Assembly (NCBI GenBank): GCA_036873135.1
Contig: JAPTYO010000004.1
Span: forward strand, 41,945,105 to 42,009,104
Reading direction: 5' to 3'
DNA length: 64,000 bases
DNA from: Clarkia xantiana subsp. parviflora
Lineage: Eukaryota > Streptophyta > Magnoliopsida > Myrtales > Onagraceae
The notes beneath the pieces are model-generated. The model saw only the letters and a list, made by a program, of their open reading frames with translations, was not told the DNA's origin and searched no databases. Position numbers and translations under genes: made by a program. Below, piece by piece: positions 58,208 through 64,000 of the stretch (positions within the stretch are counted from its first letter, which is position 1; the number at the start of each line of letters is the position of its first letter).

Positions 58208-59053
58208 TATATATATTTATAAGTAAATTGCAATAAAACAATCGGTCATAAAAGCAATCTAGGCAATTTGGACCCGAGACTGCAGCTTTAACTTCTTGGT
58301 ATCGACGGAAATGGACCGCTTATGGACGGTGGAGTCGGGGCCGCCGGCCGTGAGGTCCGATCTAGAAGCTCTGTACATAGAACTGCACAGAGATAATGAT
58401 GATACGAACCTCGAGGGAGTCAGATTCATCGTAGTGGCGGTACTGGGAGCCCGAAGCGTACCGCTTCAAGATTGATGCCCGGTTAGCTTACCTCTGTGCT
58501 CGCTCCATGGCGAATCCTCTTGGGTCGCCAGTGATTACGACAGAGAGGAGCTGCGACGGCTAACCAGGGAAGTGATCCGATCCCATCTCGGAGAGGGAAT
58601 TCAGGATTTGCTGATGGTCGAGCAGGGGATCAGACAGTGGCCCAAGCACTGACTGCCATGGTCGATTTTCCCGGAAGCTTTGAACTCTACGATAGTGACA
58701 GAGAGTCCGGCATGGTGACGACATTATGGAGACTTGGGTGGACAAGCTTGCGGGCTTCAGATCTCCTTGTATGGAGTTTCCCTTTTTTTTCTGTCCAAGT
58801 AGAGGAAATTTCCACACGGGGCACCCTCTCCATCGATGGGTATCTCAAATTTGATTCTTCTCTTTTACAACATCTTGCTGCTGGTTCGTAGAGATGAAAC
58901 AGCTCCATGAAGCAGGTTCTATGCCTTGCAGCTTCGGATCTGGTTCTTTCCTTTTGGACATAGACAAAGAAGGGGGTCTGGTGCGCCGTGCGTGCCCAGG
59001 TCTTGTTCTAGAAACCCAAAATTTGAGGTTTTTACGGAATCGGTCACGACCAA
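58208..59053. other. Element J 5' interior, possible captured sequence
   Basis: Less AT-rich than its surroundings. On the plus strand a frame from about 58310 reads MDRLWTVESGPPAVRSDLEA and later, in another frame, FKIDARLAYLCARSMANPLG; on the minus strand frames reach 85 codons (58817-58560). No gypsy gag motif and no domain I know. Position right after the PBS would suit gag, yet the sequence looks more like a worn host-gene fragment. Confidence 0.35.
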
Positions 59054-59079
59054 TTGTCCGATTCCCACAGACGACGCCA
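59054..59079 (-). other. Primer binding site of element J
   Basis: The minus strand reads TGGCGTCGTCTGTGGGAATC, one base inside the LTR end ...CCAACA. It is close to the common plant gypsy PBS TGGCGCCGTCTGTGGGAA, with one change. Confidence 0.7.
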
Positions 59080-59080
59080 A

Positions 59081-59465
59081 TGTTGGAACCTGGAGTTACC
59101 GGTTGGTTTCCGCGGCGTTTCCAAACTCCTTAGTCTTCAGATTCCAACACGCACCTGCAAAAAGGGACAATGTCAGGGCGAACCCCGGCGAACCCTCTCC
59201 GACGGTCAAATTAATAACCGTTCATAAAGAGATATCACTATGTTGTATATATTTTGTTATATCCCAAATGTCAAATAATACATTTATTTATATGAAATAA
59301 CGATGACCATTTATAGACAATTACTGTTATGGTAACAGAATATTATAGTCAATTACTATTATGGCAGTTGAATATTTATAGCTGACTGACCATTATGGTA
59401 TCAAACTATTTATAGTAAAAGGCTGTTATGGTATCAAATCAACCTGATTAAATCAATATCCATCA
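59081..59465 (-). repeat. 5' LTR of element J, internally deleted
   Basis: 385 bp, on the minus strand TGATGGATATTGATT ... GGTTCCAACA. It matches 47240-47513 of the other LTR. The TATA-containing region present at 47130-47230 is missing, replaced by a direct join near 59185, so the promoter of this LTR is probably lost. Confidence 0.75.
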
Positions 59466-59738
59466 TAGACGTTATTTTCTATCGAATTGTCGACGAATCT
59501 AGGCGTTATGGTTGGATTCATAGTGTTAACAGACGATTTTAGACGTCATTCTCTTATCGAATTGTCGACGAAATCTAGGCGTTATGGCCATATTGGATTC
59601 ATAGTGTCGACAACCGATTTGTAGACGTCATTCTTCTCAACGCCTTAGATGATAGAAGACTCGGATATTTGTATGAAAAAGACCTCGGGGGGCTATATAT
59701 ATATATTCAACATTCCTGAGTATTACATCAAAAGTAAA
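59466..59738. repeat. Two tandem ~75-80-bp repeats between elements J and B
   Basis: Units at 59468-59541 and 59542-59622 share GACGT(T/C)ATT, ATCGAATTGTCGACGAA, TCTAGGCGTTATGG and TGGATTCATAGTGT. A third copy starts but is cut at about 59640. The rest is AT-rich up to LTR B. Confidence 0.75.
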
Positions 59739-60374
59739 TGATGGATATATGTCCAATTTGGGTTCGTATTTATATTTCGGGCCTCATAAACACCTCAAAA
59801 TTACATCTCGGTTTGAAAAACGTCCCCCAAGGGGTCAAAACGGTTCAGAAACGCATTTACGTGCGTCCGGACCGGACGTCCGGATTGCGCGGCAATCCGG
59901 ACCTCGCCGAATTGCGCGGCAATCCGGACCTCGCCGAATTGCCCAAATCCGACGAGGTCCGCATTGCATTGCGGGTATTGTGTGATTAACCGTTTCCGTG
60001 ATTACCGTTACGTGTAGAGAAGTCAAGTTCGCGCATTACCAATATGGATGACGGTTACCGCTTGCTTTTGAACCGTCATCAAACCGCTTTAAATCCGGGT
60101 CCGGTCCCAAGGAAGCCTATAAATAGGAGGCCTTGGCCACCCATTTTCACACATCCTCTCATTTGCCCAACTTTGGTATTTTGAGCTCTGACTTCTCTCT
60201 AGAAATATTCTCTCTCTAGAAATTACTCTTTTAGCCCTATAGTGACTTAAGCTTCGGAGAGGGCTCCGCTAGCACCACCCCCCCTCTCCGTGCTAGCACT
60301 GGTCCTTTGTGCAGGAATCGTCGCCCAGACGTTCAGACTTGTGCACAGATCACTGCCTTTCCGAGACTCAGACG

Positions 60375-60405
<31 letters not shown>

Positions 60406-60562
60406 AGACACAACCGCGCTTTGAGACACAGACTTTTATGGGAGTCAACCGAACACTCGCCGGTGGCCCAAACCTCTTCCAGACGAAGGGTTACAGTCCG
60501 AAAACCCGCACAACCATACGAACAGACGCGTCCCCACGACCCAGTTCATCTAGGACGCAACA
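59739..60562 (+). repeat. 5' LTR of gypsy element B
   Basis: 824 bp, TGATGGATATATGTCC ... GACGCAACA, same family as LTR A (742-1460) in opposite orientation. TATAAATAGG lies at about 60118, followed by a TCTCTCTAGAAA-rich leader. The extra length over LTR A comes partly from a duplicated TTGCGCGGCAATCCGGACC unit (59885-59940) and a C homopolymer. Flank GTAAA (59734-59738) is a candidate TSD. Confidence 0.85.
60375..60404. repeat. C homopolymer (30 bp) in LTR B
   Basis: Thirty consecutive C in the R/U5 part. LTR A has no such run at the matching place. Either recent slippage or an assembly artefact. It gives a poly-Pro run in an open frame that happens to read through the LTR into gag. Confidence 0.9.
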
Positions 60563-60563
60563 T

Positions 60564-60584
60564 TGGCGCCGTCTACGTGATTCG
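60564..60584 (+). other. Primer binding site of element B
   Basis: TGGCGCCGTCTACGTGATTC starts two bases after the LTR end. It matches the PBS of A except for one base. Confidence 0.78.
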
Positions 60585-60611
60585 AACAACAAGCTACCAT
60601 ACCGCAAAATC

Positions 60612-62639
60612 ATGACGAGTGATCGCAAACCTCCCGAAGAGGTGAACACAAGAAACATAAGGAAAAGGCCCGGACGTCCCAAGAAGTCCCCGGCAAACAA
60701 AAGAACAGAAGGCCAAATGTCAGCTGGAAGTCAGTCGCGACCCTCCCACATTCCAAGAGCTACTTCCGTAGCTTCATCCTTGCCAACTGACAATGTGCCC
60801 GACGCACAGCACAGAGAGCCAAGGAACGAGCATCACTCACCTCCACCTGGTTTCGAGCCAGAGGTGAATGAAGAGGAATCTCAGATGGAAATGCCGCAAG
60901 GCGAACAAAGAACGGGAGCAAACCCAATGCCCACCGTTACTCCAGCGATGATGGCTGCGTTGGAAGAGTTACTCGCATTCCGCGAGTCTCTAAAAAACCA
61001 AGGATATGCTGCTCAACCACCTCCAACTAACCAAGAGCATGCCGCGCCAGCAAGAGAGGTGTCGCAAGACACTACTCGCCACGGCAATCCTTTCCAGGGC
61101 AGAAACCAACACGCAAGACATGAAGCTGCACGGTCATACACTCCTTCCCAAGGAGCCCGTCATTGGAGGAATGAAAGGCAGCCCCCATTCTACCACCCCC
61201 AGCACCCAACAAGGGATGATCCCTTCCAGGCCACAAGCAGAGATCAATCTGACATCTACCACAACAATGGCCGGCAAAATCCTTCAACAGCTTACACTGA
61301 ACATGCAAAAGGGTTTACCGCCGAGATGTTAGAAGAAATGGTGGAAAAGAAGATGAAGGAAGCAAAGATGAAGGGTATGCACGCACTTGAAGAAAGGGCG
61401 TCACATCCGTTCGCAGACCACCTTGTAAACAGTCGCGTCCCAGACGCACTGTACCGGATTGGAGGAGACCTCTATCGCGGAAAAGGAGATCCAGTGGAAC
61501 ACGTGCAAAAGCACGAGGCCTCTCTGCTAGGCAGAACAAAGAACCCATATCACTTCGCAATGACGTTTTCACAAACTCTTGCCGGGACCGCAGCACACTG
61601 GTTCTTCTCACTGCCATGCGGGAGCGTCACTTCATGGGCGGACCTGAAGGCTAAATTCATTCAACGATACATGGGCGAGCGCACATTGCTAAAGGGGTCA
61701 AATGCTCTGGACGACGTCCAACAACAAAACGAAGAATCTCTCGCCAACTACTACGTCCGCTTCAACCAGAATATCTTTGATATTCAAGGGAACCTGACTG
61801 AAGGAGAGATAGTTCGAGCGTTCATCCGAAACCTCGGACGAAGAGGCTATGCCCTAGCAGAAAAGATGGCGAAGCGCCCAGCCGAAACCATGGAGGAATT
61901 AGCCGCAAGAGTAAAAGAATACGTGGACCTCGAAAGGTTCAGAAGTCAGAACAAGGCAAAAATCTCTGCGGCAAAGGCAAAAGAAAATCCAAAGCAGAAC
62001 CAACCAAAACCACACTCAAGTGGTCAACAAGGAAGACATTGGCAACCTCAGCCGAAAAGACCTTTTCAAGGATATTTTCAGAAGCCAAAGGAAGTAAATC
62101 TTGCCGACTGCATTCCTTTGAATGCCCCGCTGTCTGTAATATTGAGAGAGATGAAGGACGCGAATATGTGGAAAGAGCCGAACAATTACAGGAAAGGCCC
62201 ACTGGGGAGAGACAAGGACAAGTGGTGTGAAAACCACGAGGTCTTCGGCCACGAGACCGACAGCTGTGTCAGTCTACGCTTCCGCATTAACAACTTCGTC
62301 CTCAAAGGCGAATTGAAGCAGTTTGTCGATGAAGGCGACAACCCCCCGAGAAAGGCTCAAGCAGAGTCATCAAAAAGAGGAAACAATGTAAAAGAGAAGG
62401 TCAATGACAACCCTCCGCCAGCTAAGCGAGGCGTAATCAACGTCATACACGGAGGACCTGCTGCCGGAGGACAAGTGTCTAATGCTCGGGACATTTATGC
62501 ATCCCAAGCAGCAACATTACCGAAATACGGAAAGCGCAAACAACCGGAGCAAGAGGACGCTGTCATCCAATTTTCCAGGGAAGACTTAAAGCATATCGTT
62601 TACCCTCACGATGACGCTTTAGTCAACCATGGACATTGA
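60612..62639 (+). CDS. Gag of gypsy element B (gag1), intact frame
   Basis: 675 codons from ATG 60612 to TGA 62637. Gag builds the cytoplasmic particle and binds element RNA. The N-terminal third is Pro/Gln/Asn/Arg-rich and disordered-looking; a Lys/Glu helix (MLEEMVEKKMKEAKMKG) is at about residues 238-254. The Retrotrans_gag core spans about 310-443 (HFAMTFSQTLAGTAAHWFFS, SWADLKAKFIQRYMGERTL, EESLANYYVRFNQNIFD, LTEGEIVRAFIRNL). A zinc-knuckle-like motif WCENHEVFGHETDSC is at 538-552 (C-X2-H-X4-H-X4-C). The conserved RGVINVIHGGPAAGG lies near 610. The frame is also open upstream through the LTR, but the ATG after the PBS is the natural start and matches A. The stop overlaps the next frame by 11 bp. 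Confidence 0.9.
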   Translation: MTSDRKPPEEVNTRNIRKRPGRPKKSPANKRTEGQMSAGSQSRPSHIPRATSVASSLPTDNVPDAQHREPRNEHHSPPPGFEPEVNEEESQMEMPQGEQRTGANPMPTVTPAMMAALEELLAFRESLKNQGYAAQPPPTNQEHAAPAREVSQDTTRHGNPFQGRNQHARHEAARSYTPSQGARHWRNERQPPFYHPQHPTRDDPFQATSRDQSDIYHNNGRQNPSTAYTEHAKGFTAEMLEEMVEKKMKEAKMKGMHALEERASHPFADHLVNSRVPDALYRIGGDLYRGKGDPVEHVQKHEASLLGRTKNPYHFAMTFSQTLAGTAAHWFFSLPCGSVTSWADLKAKFIQRYMGERTLLKGSNALDDVQQQNEESLANYYVRFNQNIFDIQGNLTEGEIVRAFIRNLGRRGYALAEKMAKRPAETMEELAARVKEYVDLERFRSQNKAKISAAKAKENPKQNQPKPHSSGQQGRHWQPQPKRPFQGYFQKPKEVNLADCIPLNAPLSVILREMKDANMWKEPNNYRKGPLGRDKDKWCENHEVFGHETDSCVSLRFRINNFVLKGELKQFVDEGDNPPRKAQAESSKRGNNVKEKVNDNPPPAKRGVINVIHGGPAAGGQVSNARDIYASQAATLPKYGKRKQPEQEDAVIQFSREDLKHIVYPHDDALVNHGH

Positions 62640-63753
62640 CGGATACGATGTAAAAAGAATCCTCGTCGATGGTGGAAGCTCCGCTGACATTCTACATGTC
62701 AAAGTCCTAGAGCAACTGGGAAGATCTTTCAAAGACTTGAACCCAGGAACCTTCTCGCTAGTCAGCTTCGCCAGAGCAGCTACACAACCCCTGGGTACAA
62801 TCACGCTGCCTGTCATCTTTGGCCAAGGGTGGAGAGCATTGCATGTCAACGTCACTTTCGTTGTTGTAGAATCTCTCGGGGCCTATAACGGAATCTTGGG
62901 ACGAACAACGATCAACCCCTACGTGATCGTGCCATCCACTGTCCACCAAAAGATGAAGTTCCCTACGGACCATGGGATTGGGGAAGTTCTAGGCGACCAG
63001 ATAACCGCAAGACGTTGTTACGTCAATGCCTTGAGAGCAAAGCACCAATTCCATGTGGCAATGATAAATTCTTTCAAAAGGCAGAAAGTTGTTGATGAAA
63101 GAAAGGAGCAAATGGTGGAACAAGCTGTTACATTTTGGAACCCACAAGAAAACATCCAGTATTCGCCATGGCACCAGATATGGCTCGTCAAGCAGGGAGA
63201 AGGCGAGCCAATCATGGAATACTTCATCAGATTCGCTTCTAACGCCTCCTCGGCGAAAGCAACAAGAGAAGAAGTGATAAGCGTGTTCTATGCAAACATG
63301 AACGCCAGATCTTTCCTTCTCTTCGGACGAACTCATGGATGGCGAACAACAAAAACCATGGCAGATCTAAAGGATAAGCTTGAGACAGCAGTCTTATGCG
63401 AACAAGAACTGAGGTGGAGTACACCCCTCAGTTGGGACAAAGGAGTTCGAGCAAAAACGAACAAACAGGAAGACGCAAGCATCGATATCGACAACATCTT
63501 CACACCGCTAAACACGGTTGCTGAAGACATTTACGTCAACCTACTTGAAAACAAGCTCCCAAGTCCACTTATTCCGAAGATAGCTTTCTTGGGCAACAAC
63601 ATTAGGGAATGGTGCAAGTACCACAAAACTTGGGGGCACAACACAAACATGTGTCTACCATTAAGATGGGAAATTGAAGAATGCATCGCGCTAGGTGCAT
63701 TAAGGCGATTTGTTGCAACCGACTCCGCGACGTCGTCATCAAACCAGCCATAA
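62629..63753 (+). CDS. Protease followed by a second gag-like module (gag2), element B
   Basis: A 374-codon frame, +1 relative to gag1, opening at ATG 62629 eight bases before the gag1 stop. Residues 1-140 are a retroviral-type aspartic protease: ILVDGGSSADIL with the catalytic Asp at 14, then AYNGILGRTTIN and KFPTDHGIGEVLGDQ. Such proteases cleave the polyprotein. After about residue 175 a gag-like part follows: WLVKQGEGEPIMEYFIRFAS, REEVISVFYANM, DLKDKLETAV and the zinc-knuckle-like WCKYHKTWGHNTNMC (328-342), ending at TAA 63751. In autonomous gypsy elements RT would follow the protease; here gag2 takes that place. Element C has the same order. The frame change from gag1 may be an indel or a recoding site. 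Confidence 0.82.
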   Translation: MDIDGYDVKRILVDGGSSADILHVKVLEQLGRSFKDLNPGTFSLVSFARAATQPLGTITLPVIFGQGWRALHVNVTFVVVESLGAYNGILGRTTINPYVIVPSTVHQKMKFPTDHGIGEVLGDQITARRCYVNALRAKHQFHVAMINSFKRQKVVDERKEQMVEQAVTFWNPQENIQYSPWHQIWLVKQGEGEPIMEYFIRFASNASSAKATREEVISVFYANMNARSFLLFGRTHGWRTTKTMADLKDKLETAVLCEQELRWSTPLSWDKGVRAKTNKQEDASIDIDNIFTPLNTVAEDIYVNLLENKLPSPLIPKIAFLGNNIREWCKYHKTWGHNTNMCLPLRWEIEECIALGALRRFVATDSATSSSNQP

Positions 63754-64000
63754 TGAAACGGGAGAGACAACTATCTTTCAGATTACTTTGCGCATTCAAA
63801 GTGTTTCTAGTATAATCGCATTTACATGTTTTAAGAAGGAATGATCAGTTGACGCCTTCTCGAAAAAACAATGTAAATACGCGCAAATATCTAATAAAGT
63901 CAATCTACATTTGTAGGTACACATCTATGTATTGCACGCTATTTTTGGATTAAACGCGAAGCAACTAAACTACGCGCTTATTATCTACATCAATAATCCA
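63754..64000 (+). other. Sequence downstream of gag2 in element B
   Basis: 247 bp to the window edge with no open frame and no RT motif. The first bases (GAAACGGGAGAGACAACTATC) resemble those after the gag2 stop in C (GGGAGACTATCAT), so this is likely a transcribed non-coding region. Confidence 0.5.

Larger units (their letters stand above)
46928..59465 (-). mobile_element. Element J: large gypsy-type LTR element with tandem arrays and nested insertions
   Basis: The block 47240-47513 plus 48038-48055 repeats at 59200-59465, and the outer features fit a minus-strand element: at the right, PBS TGGCGTCGTCTGTGGG just inside LTR 59081-59465; at the left, a GAGGGGCAAA-like purine tract (complement of 48056-48070) against LTR start TGATGG. 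The interior holds tandem arrays next to the 3' LTR, a Helitron-like segment and nested copia K, but no gag or pol I can identify. No TSD was found, so one end may be altered. The 3'-UTR arrays suggest a Tat/Ogre-type lineage. Confidence 0.65.

Noticed and set aside
58560..58908. Minus-strand ORFs of 73-85 codons after J's PBS taken as gag
   Set aside because: They carry no gag motif, and equally long frames exist on the other strand.

Overview
The window is plant nuclear DNA, from a flowering plant and most likely a eudicot. It has one intact host gene with spliced plant introns, surrounded by LTR retrotransposons, a LINE, several MITEs and solo or truncated LTRs. There are no prokaryotic genes, no rRNA, and no tRNA gene I could recognise. 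Species cannot be named from sequence alone.

Layout. 1-1460: minus-strand 5' end (gag, PBS, LTR) of a Ty3/gypsy element 'A', inserted in a decayed Ty1/copia fragment (1461-3418). 3.4-4.8 kb: unassigned DNA. 4807-13351: a gypsy-type LTR 'H' split by a 7.9 kb element 'G' (5342-13263), which has 1.5-1.6 kb LTRs, no pol and at least four tandem-repeat arrays. 13.35-18.63 kb: decayed copia 'E' (+), sitting inside a related copia 'F' (-; 18.63-23.54 kb). F itself sits in the 3' LTR of element 'C'. 23.54-32.91 kb: element C (-), which carries gag, a protease remnant and a second gag-like module on the minus strand, and a spliced Transposase_28-like gene on the plus strand. A clean solo LTR 'D' (28185-28895, TSD GTACC) lies inside it. 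32.9-36.3 kb: intergenic DNA with a PIF/Harbinger-like MITE. About 36.3-41.83 kb: an L1-type LINE broken by a hAT-like MITE. 41971-44987 (-): an intact eight-exon short-form tRNase Z gene with a MITE in its last intron. 45.2-45.7 kb: another hAT-like MITE. 46.9-59.5 kb: a large minus-strand gypsy-type element 'J' with tandem-repeat arrays, a Mutator-type MITE in its 3' LTR, a Helitron-like segment and a nested decayed copia 'K' (52910-58207). 59739-64000: element 'B' (+), same family as A, with nearly intact gag, protease and gag-like coding regions, running off the right edge.

Biological reading. tRNase Z is the only gene with an evident cellular role (tRNA 3'-end maturation). Of the elements, only B and the visible part of A keep long open frames; copia I, E, F, K, the LINE and C are full of stops and shifts. 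The least expected structure is shared by B and by the more diverged C: gag, then protease, then a second gag-like module ending in its own zinc-knuckle-like motif and a stop, where reverse transcriptase would normally follow. C adds a convergent, intron-bearing gene with its own TATA-like promoter. This looks like a non-autonomous Tat-like gypsy design, though the 3' half of B is outside the window.
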